From positions 26,322,495 to 26,386,494 of the forward strand of contig NC_081149.1 of the NCBI RefSeq assembly GCF_958295425.1: DNA of 64,000 bases, written 5' to 3'. Numbering within the stretch: position 1 is the first letter of the stretch; each line of letters starts with the position of its first letter. The position numbers and the translations under genes were made by a program. Below the pieces are notes generated by a model. It did no database searches, was not told where the DNA came from, and saw only the letters and a list, made by a program, of their open reading frames with translations. Shown piece after piece: positions 1 through 11,400 of this stretch. The stretch is from Solea solea (Eukaryota; Chordata; Actinopteri; Pleuronectiformes; Soleidae).

Positions 1-869
1 TTTGCTTTATATGTTACTATATTACAATGTTTACTTTTCACAGAGTCTAAATATAGACAGATGTGAAAAGTATTCTTAAATTCATTTGCTTTGTTAATAT
101 TCAGTTTTTTTTACAGATGCTCTAAAACAGGAATAAAACAAACATGATGATAAAAATGGAAATTGGACAATGGACAATGGACAATGAGAAAATATATTGT
201 GATAATTTTTTCTACAATAACATCAGTGGTGTTTTGTACACAAGCTTAAATATTATGTGTTCATGTGTCCCACTTCATGGAAGTGTGGGAAATTCACCAG
301 ACTCCTGTTCAACACATTTGGGTGACAGTCTCTGACGGGGCGGTAACGTATTGTGTCACTTCCTGTGCTTCCACTCGTGATACGCTGTGTCTCCTGCGCT
401 CCCTGTGGTTTTCTATCTACTGCAGTCATGTCAAAGTCAAATACACGGGTGGCCAAAATAAAAAAAATTGGTACAAGTGGAGGGCCGGGCTGGTTCAATG
501 TTTATTAAAACTCGCAATTATTGCACATATTGAACCAATACCAATAACACAGCCTATATTGCACTTAACATTAATCATTAAATTTAATTAAATTAAGCAA
601 AAACATAAATAAAATCAGTTGCAATATTTTCTCAAGGCTCTTTCAGTAACAAATTGAAAACGTTTTTTCTTCTTCTTTTTTTAACAGGTAAACAGCAAAA
701 TGTAATTTTCCTTCAAAGCTCAATGGCAAGATAAATGCAAAAATTAAACAGCATGCATTAAAAACAAATCAGTGTGCTGCTCTGATCGTCACCAATGTCT
801 GTCTTTTATAATAAAATTAGAAAAGTTAGTGCAAACTTGAAAAAGTGCAAAACAGTTGCATTCATTTCT
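1..869. other. AT-rich non-coding stretch
   Basis: I see no gene here. The stretch is AT-rich with short open frames only. It lies in the PSMD3 intron or 3' flank, since that gene runs leftwards out of the window. Positions from about 480 may belong to the hAT-like relic whose zinc-finger piece follows. Confidence 0.4.
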
Positions 870-1015
870 TAGGCAAGACTTGTCTTTCTGTGCGTTTCAT
901 TGATGTTTCATAGTGCCTTCTTAAGTTATATTCTTTCATAACAGACACGCTGTCTCCACACACAAGACACACAGGCTTTCCTTTTACTTCGGTGAACATA
1001 TTCTGTCTCCCACCT
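870..1015 (-). pseudogene. Zinc-finger fragment of a hAT/ZBED-like transposase
   Basis: On the minus strand one frame reads a short finger: KGKPVCLVCGDSVSVMKEYN followed by LRRHYETSMK. The Cys-x2-Cys and His spacing and the wording match the N-terminal finger of hAT-derived proteins of the GTF2IRD2/ZBED group as I remember them. Neither start codon nor catalytic core is visible, so this is a relic. The family assignment is from motif memory. Confidence 0.5.
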
Positions 1016-1519
1016 GTCTTGAAACCCCCTGTTTTCAGCGTCTACCTTCTACCTTGCCATTTTGGGGGAGAGGGAGATGAAAATTGACGGTGATGTTTAG
1101 TCCTCCACTGTGACTGTGCTGCTGCACATGAAGAGAAGACACGGGATCGCGCTCGCTTGCGGGCACTCGGTACGCGCCAATGCACTCGCAGTGCATCTTG
1201 GGATTTGTAGTATTATGGTGCTGCGGGCACATAATACTGTGGGCCAGTTTTAATAGTAATTAAATATCATCCTGCGGACCAGAGACAACTCATTCGTGGG
1301 CCTTGACATATGTGATCTACTGTAGCGATCGATGGTTAGGGTTAACAAACACTCGTTTTATTGAATTGACTAATACTTTCACCCTTTACTTTTGCTTAAA
1401 CTCTATCATTTACGTAGATCACGTACAGGGTTTCTTTCTTTGCTAGCGTAACAAGTTAGCTTAGCAGCAATGGCTTCTCTCTCTCTCCGTCTCCTTCTGC
1501 TGCTGCTCTCTCCTGTGTT

Positions 1520-2289
1520 GTGTGCCACATGTTTAGCTATTCCTCTGCCTCCTTTAGCGATAAAAGTTCTTGTAAAAAGTGTAGCTTACTGGCTAGGGTG
1601 GAGGCGAGGCTTAGTGAGGTAGAAACTCGGCTCTGCACCATAGAAGCTAAATCAGTTAGCCAGTCCCCTGTAGTCGGTGCTGACCACATAGCATTAGCTC
1701 CCTCAGCAGCAGGGGAGCTGGGTGACTGTCCGAAATAAGAGGCGTAGTGTTAAGCCTAAGAGTCCTGTCCACCACCAACCTGTTAAAACCTCAAACAAGT
1801 TTTCCCCTCTCAGCACCACACAGACTGAGAAACCAACTCTGGTAATTGGTGACTCCATCCTGAGGAACGTGAAAATAGCAACGCCAGCGACCACAGTCAG
1901 GTGTTTTCCCGGGGCCAGAGCGGGCGACAGAGTCTTATCTGAAACTGCTGGCTACAGATAATCGTAAATACAGTAAAGTTATTCACGTCAACAGTAATGA
2001 CACCCGATTACGCCAATCGGAGGCCACAAAAGTTAATGTTGAGTCTGTGTGTAGGTACGCACAATCTATGTTGGACAACGTAATCTTCTCTGGTCCTTTG
2101 CCCAATGTGACCAGTGATGACATGTAGAGCCGAATGTCGTCATTCAATCACTGGCCGTCGAGGTGGTGTCCAGAAAACAACATTGGGTTTTTAGATAACT
2201 GTCAAACCTTCTGGGGGAAACCTGGTTTCATGAGGAGAGACGGCGTCCATCCCACTTTGGATGGAGCAGTGCTCTATCTAGCAGCTTAG
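1520..2289 (+). pseudogene. LINE ORF1 relic with SGNH/GDSL-esterase motif
   Basis: The first frame (from 1520) has a heptad-like stretch (SLLARVEARLSEVETRL) typical of a short coiled coil. A shifted frame from about 1722 then reads [11 protein letters not shown], the GDS nucleophile block, and further frames end in [11 protein letters not shown], the Asp-x-x-His block. CR1/L2 LINEs are known to encode such ORF1 esterases. Several frame breaks make it a pseudogene. Confidence 0.7.
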
Positions 2290-2499
2290 GACATTTTATA
2301 AGGAACCCATGACAATCCAGAGTTGAGACCAGGACACAGAGTTGCAGTCTTTCATGCTTCTCTGTGCTTCTTTTCGAGCAGTCACCAATTAAAAAACCCA
2401 AAGAGACTGTCTGTCCCTCGACCTACTAAAAGTAAAAACTAAAGTAAAAAAATCAATAACAATCAGAAGAGGAGTTAGACATTCTAACTTAATAAAGAT

Positions 2500-3065
2500 T
2501 AATACCAACAATAAAATAGAGTCAAATAATACCACTTTTAAATGTGGACTATTGAATATAAGGCCACTCCTCAAAATCGGTTTTAATAAATGATCCAATT
2601 TCTGACAATTGTATTGATTTATTCTGTGTAACTGAAAATTGGTTACATTAAGACAATTACGTTATTCTAAATGAGTGAACTCCACCCACTCATGCTAATA
2701 CCCATATTCCTAAAAGCTCAGGCCGAGGAGGTGTAGCAGCCATTTTTAATATTAGATTATTAATCAATCCCAAACCGAAACCAGGATATTCATCGTTTGA
2801 AAGCCTTATTCTTAATCTATCTCATCCTAGTTGGAAATCACAGAAACCAATTATGATAGTCACAGTTTATCGTCCACCTGCACCTTATTCAGAGTTCTTA
2901 TCTGAGTTAGTACTTAAGACAGATAAAATCATAATTGTCGGGGATTTCAACATCCATGTAGATGTTGACCGTGATAGTCTTAGCTGCGCATTTAACTCGC
3001 TGTTGGAATCAATTGGTTTTATTCAACACGTTAATAAACCATCAGAGGAGACGAGCACCATGGTT
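2500..3065 (+). pseudogene. LINE ORF2 endonuclease segment (APE type)
   Basis: Broken frames read FCVTENWL, then MIVTVYRPP and IIIVGDFNIHVD. The GDFNIH motif is the hallmark of apurinic/apyrimidinic-type LINE endonucleases. Stops, for instance just after the first motif, separate the parts. It is contiguous with the downstream reverse transcriptase relic. Confidence 0.75.
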
Positions 3066-4900
3066 TAACTCCAATACTCGTGCTCTTAAACAGGCGTTAC
3101 GTGGATTAGAAAGAAAATGGTGTTCCAATAACCTAGAGGAATTTTATATAGTCTGGAAGGATGGTTTTGTAGCTTACAAAAAAGCCCTACACAAAGCTAG
3201 AGTTGCCTTTTAGTCTTCCTTAATTGAAGAAAATAAGAACAATCATAGATTTCTTTTCAGCACTGTAGCCAGGCTGACACAGAGCCACAGCTCCACTGAA
3301 CCATCTATTCCTTTAACACTGAGCAGTGATGACTTTATGAACTTTTTTGTGAATAAAATAACATCAATTAGAGAAAAAATGGATCATCTCCTCCCTCATA
3401 TTGGGACTGACTCATCTTTTAGCACAAGAGCTTTAGAAGCACCAGGTGCACAGTTAGGCAGTTTCTCCCCTATAGATCTCCCTAAGTTAACATCATTAGT
3501 TTCATCATCCAAGCCATCAACCTGTCAGTTAGAGCCTATCCCCACCAAACTGTTTAAAGATGCGTTTCCTTTAATTAACAGCTCTATATTGACTCAAATT
3601 AATATATCCTTATTAACTGGATACCTTCTCAAAAAAAAGCAACCCTTGACCCAGATATTTTAGCTAATAACCGACCTATATCTAATCTTCCCTTTGTTTC
3701 TAAACTCTTAGAAAAGGCAGTTGCTAATCAATTATGTGAATATTTGCGTATTAATGGCCTGTTTGAAGATTTTCAGTCAGGTTTTAGATTAAACCATAGC
3801 ACAGAAACAGCACTAGTTAAATTTAGTAACGATCTTCTCTTGGCTTCAGATAATGGTCTAGTTTCTTTACTTGTCCTGTTCGATCATAGTGCTGCATTTG
3901 ACACCATTGATCATAATATTCTACTGCAGAGATAGGAGCAGACTCTTGGGATCACAGGTGCTGCCCTCTGCTGGTTTAAATCATACTTATCTGATAGACT
4001 CCAGTATGTTCATGTTAATGATAAAGCCTCACTACAAACAAAAGTTAATTGTGCAGTTCCACAAGGCTCAGTGCTTGGGCATATACTTTTTACCTTATAT
4101 ATATGCTTCCTCTAGGGAACATTATTAGGGAGCACAACATACACTTTCATTGTTATGCAGATGACACACAGCTTTATTTATCAATGAGGCCGGATGACCT
4201 AATCAGGTTGTTCAACTCCAGGAATGTCTCAGAGACATTAAGTCATGGGTGACCTGTAACTTTCTACTTTTAAACTCAGAAAAAACTGAGGTCATCATAA
4301 TCGGCCCAAAAGACCTCAGAGAAAAACTTTGTGATCACATTGTCACTTTAGATGACATCACCATGGCTTCCAGTTCCACTGTGACGAACCTTGGAGTTAC
4401 TTTTGACCAGGAAATGTCATTTGATTCACAAATAAAACTAATTTCCAGAACAGCCTTCTGCCACCTGCGGAACATTATGAAAATTAGAAACATTCTGTCC
4501 TTACAGGATGCTGAAAAACTAGTTCTTGCTCTTGTTACATCTAGATTAGATAACTGTAACTCCTTATTATCAGGATGTTCCAACAAGTCTGTTAGAACCC
4601 TTGAGTAATTCAAAATGCTGCAGCACGAGTTCTGACAGGAACTAGAAAGAGAGACCATATAACTCCAGTGTTAGCTTCTCTACACTGGCTCCCCGTACAG
4701 TTTAGAATTCAATTTAAAATCCTCCTCCTCACTTACAAAGCACTTAATGGTCAGGCCCCTTCATACCTGAAAGACATAGTCAGACCACTAGGTCACAAAA
4801 TACAGGTTTACTTGTGGTTCCCAGAGTCTGTAAGAGCAGAATGGGAGGCAGAGCCTTCAGTTACCAGCCTCCTCTCCTGTGGAACCAGCTTCCAATGACT
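3066..4900 (+). pseudogene. LINE ORF2 reverse transcriptase relic
   Basis: From 3744 one frame reads [20 protein letters not shown] and then [20 protein letters not shown], which is the RT finger and motif A region. Another frame (4049-4252) contains [11 protein letters not shown], the catalytic YADD of motif C. Frame 4668-4898 gives [20 protein letters not shown], the conserved C-terminal segment of L2/CR1 elements. At least four frame breaks separate these parts. Confidence 0.85.
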
Positions 4901-5675
4901 GTATTTAAATGTCTGTATTTAAAGTTAGACTTAAAAAACTTTCCTTTTTGATAAAGCTTATAGTTAGAGCTGGTTCAGGGAAACCTGGACCATCTCTTAG
5001 TTATGCTGCTATAGACAGACTGCTGGGGGATTTCCTGTGGTGCACGCACATTCACTCTCTCACACTCAGGGTATGAATATGACTTTTTATATATCATTAA
5101 CCTCGTCTCTTTCTCTCCATAGTTTGTGTCTTTCTTTCCTTCCTTCCTTCCTTTCCTCTCTCTCTGTATTCTCATCTTGCAGGTTGCAGGATCAAGATCC
5201 AGTTTTCGAGGCTATCCATATCATCACCATTATTATTGTGCTATAATTAAAAGTCGATATCATTGACTGTATAAACTTGTAACTTGATACAGTTGTAGTG
5301 TATCTGCTCCTGGTGTCTCTCTCTCTCGACCTCATCTCCTTGTTGTCCTTTCTCTCCCCCATTTTCCTTTCACCCCAACCGGTCGAGGCAGATAACTGCA
5401 CATCTGAGCCTGGTTGTCAGAGATTTCTTCCTGTTAAGAGGGAGTTTTTTCTCTCCACTGATGCCTAGTGCTTGCTCATTGTGTGAACTGTTGGAGTTCT
5501 CTGCTCTCCTTGATGTTGTCTATGTACAGTGCCTTGAGATAATGCATGTATGTAGCATGCTGGCATCAGCCCAATCCTCCCACCTGGAAGCTCTTTATAA
5601 ATATTATAAACTCAATTCACAACATGAAGGCGTTGACTTCAAAGCGACTTACAATGGAATCGAGTACAATCAGCC

Positions 5676-5759
5676 AGGGGTGGAGTGAAACTTGCGACCA
5701 TTGCGATCATGACGTCCTTCGCAGGGTACCGGTCTTAACCACTGCGCCACTCCACCCCT
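5676..5759 (-). repeat. tRNA-like foldback with 12-bp perfect terminal inverted repeat
   Basis: The plus strand begins AGGGGTGGAGTG and ends CACTCCACCCCT, an exact inverted repeat that would form an acceptor-like stem. Read on the minus strand, GTGGCGCAGTGGTTAAGAC resembles a pol III A box and GTTTCACTCC a degenerate B box. It could be a tRNA-derived SINE head or a tRNA pseudogene. It sits exactly at the end of the LINE tail. I see no functional tRNA. Confidence 0.4.
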
Positions 5760-6080
5760 ACTAGGATTGTTTTGTCATTGTAATTTACCTGACCCTCATC
5801 TGTTCTTTGCTCATATAAAACAAATTTAAAAAGCAAACATAACAGACTGACATAGGAATACACAGGCAACGGATTGTGTTTGTGTAGTGATCACTTCATA
5901 TCAGGTACAGAATCCATTACTGACTAGCTTTAATATTGTGTTTATTATTTTAGAGTCTGAAATAATCCTGGCTGTTCCTCTAAAAACATTCAGTCTACGA
6001 AGATTAACACAACACACTCAACTGTGACGGCATGAAAGCAGCATTTGTGCTGTTCATTTTAGAAGAAGCTTTATACCAAC

Positions 6081-7113
6081 CTCCTCAAGGAAACCCAGCA
6101 GGAAGTCTCTGGTGGTGGCGTTGCTGGTGAAGAACCCACAGATGGCCTTGTGTAGCACGTTGGTGTTAAGACGGCGGCTGGTAGACGGCAACGCTCGGAG
6201 GGCACGGAGCACAAAACGAGGCTCCTTCCCAGACACGGCCTTTTCTATCTGCTTCACATGCTCCCTAATGTCTGAGGAGGAGGAGACGATACAAAAGTCT
6301 CATTAACATGACTGACAGAAGGAATAAAAGGAAGTGGTTTGTTGTTATTACTGACACCCCCTTGAGCAAAGTACCTGCCTCAATCTCAATGAAAACATGG
6401 GAAATTTGATTTTAGCAGCTTAACTAAAGAGTATGAAATCATGTCAGTTAAAGTCTCTGATATCTATGTCACATGTTCACGTCTTTATCTCACCGTTAGA
6501 CAGACTTTTACAATAGGAAACTGAAGTTTATAAACTACTCACTCTCCCACACCAAAGTCCATAGAGATAATCAGTGATTTTAGCTTGCGGGGACACAGGA
6601 GCTGCTGGTCCTCTGCTGCCTCGTGTGGCCACTTGGTGTCACTGAGGTAAATCTAAATTAAATATTTTAAAAGCGATTATGACAGAATAAGACATTTGAA
6701 ATTAGTAATGAAGGAGGAGCGGATCAACAACCCCTGTGTGCCGTGATGCTCAAATCACTGATTTTCTCTATGGACTTCGGTGTGCGAGAGTGAGTGGTAT
6801 CTTTCCTGTAGTTAGCATCGACAGTCGTCTCATAGTTAGCTCTCCCGTGACTGTTAGCCCACACAGCTAACGGGCTGTAACGTCTGTGAAGCAATTGTCC
6901 CGGGCTAAGTCCACTCTAACTGCCGCTCTTACCCTCCAGAGTGAGGCTGTCCTGCTCTTTCGGCTGTTTCGCCGCCTCCTCCTCCGGCATGTCCACGTCC
7001 TGGAGCTCCGGGCCCGGCTCTTTTAGCTCCTTCGGCTCTTTCGGCTTCTCGGCTTTGGATTCCCGGTCGCGGCCTCCCGCCTTGTCGCGCCGCTTTGCGG
7101 CTGATTCCTTCAT
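6081..7113 (-). CDS. psmd3: 26S proteasome non-ATPase regulatory subunit 3, first two coding exons (partial)
   Basis: PSMD3 (Rpn3) is a PCI-domain subunit of the 19S proteasome lid. Exon 1 is 7113-6933: ATG, then a charged Lys/Glu/Pro-rich N-terminus ending SLTLE, donor GTAAGA. Exon 2 is 6271-6081 with a TCCTCAG acceptor. It reads [20 protein letters not shown] and runs to DFLLGFLEE, donor GTTGGT. Together they give 372 nt (124 codons) in matching phase (1 nt carried over). The second exon is nearly identical to the vertebrate family as I know it, while the N-terminus is variable, as expected. The remaining exons should lie to the left, beyond the LINE, and none is visible in 1-6080. The gene is head to head with CDC27, with start codons about 1.4 kb apart. 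Confidence 0.93.
6272..6932 (-). other. PSMD3 intron 1
   Basis: This is a GTAAGA...TCAG intron of 661 bp. I see no repeat or other gene in it. Confidence 0.8.
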
Positions 7114-7759
7114 GGTTCTGCAAACGGAAGGAACAAACACGGAGCTACGTCACACAGAACCGCACACTCAACTGGACCGGTTGTGGTACGGGTTTTTGAC
7201 CTGCTTGAGCTTTCACTCTTCACCTCAGAAAAAAACGTCACAATGACTGGCAAGTGTTGTGGCGCAGAGGATTGTGGGATACGGCAGGCAGCACTAGATG
7301 ATCAAAGATACAACAGCGCAGACACTAATAATCAAAAACAGATGGATCGATAATTATCAGGCCGGTGGGTGTGGGCGTTCTACGCGGCGTCCATGCCTGC
7401 CTGTCTCTCTGCCTCTCTGCCTGTCTGCCTGTCTGACTGGTGTATACAGGATAATAATCATTATTTTATATATTTTATAAAAATGGTGATGATAGATTGA
7501 AATAAATTAAACTTTAATGACAAGTGTGGTGGTGAAATTACATTATTGGTTCAGTTTCTTCTGGGTGCTATATCAATTTTATTTTTTAAATATAAAGCAA
7601 TGGTGATTAAATGTGCCAAATAAATGTAATTGCCTATTTATGAAGTGATTTTGTTGACTCTGGGTTCAGGTCACACCCTGTGTTTGCTGAATCTGCTGTC
7701 ATTGATATTAGTTTTATAGTTAGACGGTGCTGAAGGGTTGATGACATGATGACTATGTA

Positions 7760-8105
7760 AGACTAAGACTATGATGACTAAGACTAAGGTTGGAACAAGG
7801 GCCTTTCTGCATGTTCTCCCCATGTGTGCGTGGGTTTTCTCCGGGTTCTCCGGCTTCCTCCCACAGTCCAAAAACATGCAATGTGGAGATTAGATTAGGT
7901 AAATTGGACACCCTAAATTGACCATAGGTGTGAGTGTGAGAGTGAATGGTTGTTTGTCTCTATGTGTGTGTGGCCCTGCGATAGACTGGCAAACTGTCCA
8001 GGGTGTACCCCGCCTATTGCCCGATGTAGCTGAGATGGCACAGCACCGCCCCCCCCCCCCCCCCCCCGACCCTCTGGTGGAGGATAAAGCGGTAGATGAT
8101 GATTG
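7760..8105 (+). repeat. Common teleost dispersed repeat with poly-C tract
   Basis: The segment contains phrases I recognise as widespread in fish genomes (GCATGTTCTCCCC, TCCGGCTTCCTCCCACAG, CCAGGGTGTACCCCGCC). It includes a run of about 20 C at 8048-8067. A second degraded piece of the same family is at about 9580-9760. The transposon class is not clear to me. Confidence 0.6.
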
Positions 8106-8283
8106 ACTGAATTGGTTATTTATTGGTATATAATAATAATAACAATAATAATAATAATAATAATGTTATTTCCTCTTTAATATACGTTGTTGTTTTATTT
8201 CAATTATGAACATACATTTAATTGTTTTTTAATTCTATCTTTTGTAAGTTTTTCTTTGTGCAATATCGGCTTTTTTTATAACA

Positions 8284-8298
8284 CCACCAGGGGGCGCC
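8284..8298 (+). promoter_or_regulatory. CTCF-like motif upstream of CDC27
   Basis: CCACCAGGGGGCGCC is a full match to the CTCF core consensus as I know it. It lies about 190 bp upstream of the CDC27 start codon, inside the divergent promoter region. Binding is inference. Confidence 0.55.
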
Positions 8299-8487
8299 TC
8301 TTTTCGTTTAGGCTCGTTTCTCTCCGGCCCGGCCCATCCTCGGTAATGTTCGGCTGAGTTCGGCTGCTAACGGTCGGTGTGTTCAAATCTTCGGCTGCGG
8401 CTCCTGTTGGAGACACAAGTAAAGAAAGAGCGGACAGAAAAGAAGGAAACCGACAACAGGAAGCGATAGACGGTGTCTCTCAGCGGA

Positions 8488-11400
8488 ATGACGGTGCTGC
8501 AGGAACCTGTCCAGGTAAAAACACATTTTCAGCCCGTTGTCATGAGCACGGAGCTAAATGTTTAGGAAGCCGAGGCTGTCTTCTCCGGCCCGGCAACAGC
8601 GGCTCATCCAGCCCGCGGGTGAGAGCGTCGCCCGCCGCAGGCCTGAAGCCGCTCATAGCTGAGCTTTAGCTGAGGTTTAGCCGAGCTTTAGATTTTATTG
8701 GCGTTAAAGAAACGATGAGTTCACGGATGACTGATCTGTCGTGACGTTATCATTAGGCTTGTTCGCACGGTCGTGTCCGCTTGGTTTCAGTTCAACGGTC
8801 AAGCGGTCAGAATTAATTGAAAAATGTGTGAAGTTGACGTTTCTATCGGTGTAGCTTTAAAATGAAACCGGTCAGAACAGCTGTTCTCGGTCCCGTGGGA
8901 CGTTGTGCTCCTGCTCATCACTTCGGCATAGATCCAACAAAGAAGCCGTGTTTAAATGTTCACATTAACAGCTCTGGTTCTGGTTGAAGCCAGAATGCTG
9001 GTGGAGGACATGATCAGTGCTAACAGTTAAAGTTTGTGTTTTTTAAATCTGTAATACAACGTGGGTGCGTTGAGTTTATGATCCTGACACTGCATTAGTT
9101 ATTTTCTAGTTGGATCAGAAGCGACGACTTTTGTCGAGAAGCAGCAGCACAAAAGCAAGCGCTTACATTTATGTCATGAACGCTGCTAATGTCAAGATGC
9201 TAACAGTAGAGCTAAGTCTGTCTGAGTTTGAGCGGCTTCACTTTCCTCACATTTAGTCGTGAAGCTCGTATTGAATCATGGTGAAGCTCGTATTGAATCA
9301 TGGTGAAGCTCGTAGTGAATCATGGTGAAAACAACAAGCTTCATCCACTTCAACACGACAACATTCACTACACACCAGCTAGTTAGCTTTTTGTTGCTAA
9401 CGTTAGCAAACGTCAGACAGCACCCGGTTAGCTTCACGGTAAAACATCAGCTGATTGGCTGCCATGTTAACCAGACCAGGCCGCTTTATTTTTCAGACTG
9501 TTTGGACGGTAGTATGACGTCACAAGCAGGCCAGAAATAAACAGTGATGAAGTGACGTTACGCAGCACGTTCCTCCTAAACATAACTCTAAATTGACCTG
9601 TAGGTGTTAGTGTGAATGTCTCTGTGTCTCTGTGATGGACTGATCTGTCCAGACTGATGTCAGACCTAGACATCAGTCAGACCTATGTCAACTATGTCAA
9701 CTAGGATCAGCACAAGGGCCCCCTGTGACTGTGAAGTGGTAGAAGATGAATGAGTGAATGAAAGGTCATCAGAGTCAGATTACTGAAAAAGACTGAATAT
9801 TAAACTATAGGGTACAAACACATTAAAACTGTTGGTAAACAAGGCAATTAGAGACATGTGTGAATAGTACTGAAAAAAGTGTCATGATTGGTCCAGGAGA
9901 TAGTCCTCGGCAGCTGTGACTCAGCTAATTATCCTTGAATGTATTTTTGGAAAGTTTGTGTCCGTTTTGACGGATAAATGCACAATTTCAGGCCAATTTA
10001 AAAACAACTTAATGGACAGAAATGCCCTCAGTTCTCTCCAGTTTTGTTGATGGATAAGCGATAAATGAACGTGAATCTCCTTTAGGGCTGAACGATATAT
10101 CGTTATCGTATCGATATCTAGATATGAACATTCAAGATATTCATATCGCAAAAGCAACGATATAAACAATATAGATTTCCCCCGCGCTCGCCCTACATGT
10201 ACATTTCTGGCACAATAAACTTCATTTTTACGATTGCCCTTGAATGCACCACTGCGGCCAGCCAACCACAAACCTTATTTCATGCTTGCTGTGGATCGAC
10301 AGCTGAAGCCAACCAATGACAAACATAGGAGGGCGGGAGGGAGACGGACACTGAGACGCGCACATACACACACGACATACACAGCGGGAAAGAAAGTGAC
10401 ATGAGCGCGGAAGATAACGCGGCCGGTGGCGATTTTGTGCCAAAACATAAATCATTCTCCATTATTTGGAGGTATTTTGGATTTAAAAAGGATGATGTCA
10501 ACCAGAGCGAGGTGTTGTGCAGGTCGTGCTTGGCAAACATTGCGACGAAGCAAGGTAGCACAACAAACATGTTTCACCACCTGAAACAACACCATCGCGT
10601 GCTGCACGAAGAGTGTATTACAATGGGAGAAACACCGGGGACTTCTCAGTCATCCCAAAAGAAGCCCAAGCAAAGTGTGTTTACTGATGCGTTCAGTAGC
10701 GTTACACCGTATGAGTCGACGTCCACCGGACATAAAGACGTTACAGAAGCTATAACATCAGACTTTGCAAAAGACATGGTACCCGTGTACACAGTCTCAC
10801 AGTGAGTTCTCATCAATAAAACTGCACTTTCCATGTGGAAAGTTTCCACAGTCTTTTGTATTATGATGTTTTTATTTTTCTGAAAAATGCTTAGTTTTCA
10901 CCGAACCCGTAGTCATATCGTATCATATCGATATCGAGATATCTGACATGAATATCGAGATATGAAATTTTGTCCATATCGTTCAGCCCTAATCTCCTTC
11001 ACCAATGACTCCAATGTGCTTCCTCTTCAGGTGCTCATGCAGTGATGTTGTTCTGCTGTGCCATGCCAGATCAGATGTGCACATTTTGCACCTAACGCTG
11101 TTCTTTTAAGGTTCATATAAAGTGCTCCCATACTTTAAACATTTTTCTCTCTGCTAATGTTGTTCTCTGCCATTTTTTCAAACGCTTCTTCCAGAATCAC
11201 GTTACGTGAGGTACACAAGGCGTGGCATTGGTTCTCTTCTTCTTGTTGTACGGTGGTCGTATCCAGCTTGATGGCGCTTACTGCCACGACTTTGGTTGGC
11301 TTACTGCCCTACATTAGGGGTAGCAACTGTGTGTGAAATAACAAAGACCCAACTAACTAACTAACTAGATTTAATGGATTAGTTGTTGCAGCCCTGAATA

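Larger units (their letters stand above)
1480..5675 (+). mobile_element. Decayed L2/CR1-type LINE, near full length
   Basis: In order along the plus strand are an ORF1 relic with an SGNH-esterase motif, an APE-type endonuclease segment, a reverse transcriptase with YADD, the conserved C-terminal segment and a 3' tail. All parts are broken by frameshifts and stops, so the copy is dead. The same 3' tail recurs on the minus strand at 33.63-34.78 kb and 47.73-48.30 kb, which shows a dispersed family. The copy lies downstream of PSMD3 exon 2, probably in an intron. The 5' boundary is approximate. Confidence 0.8.
7114..8487. promoter_or_regulatory. Intergenic region between divergent PSMD3 and CDC27
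   Basis: The two start codons face away from each other. Both flanks are GC-richer (around 7060-7180 and 8290-8640), as CpG-type promoters are. No TATA box is evident. A dispersed repeat fills 7760-8105 and a (TAA)n tract follows at 8130-8165. The 5' UTR boundaries cannot be set from sequence alone. Confidence 0.5.
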
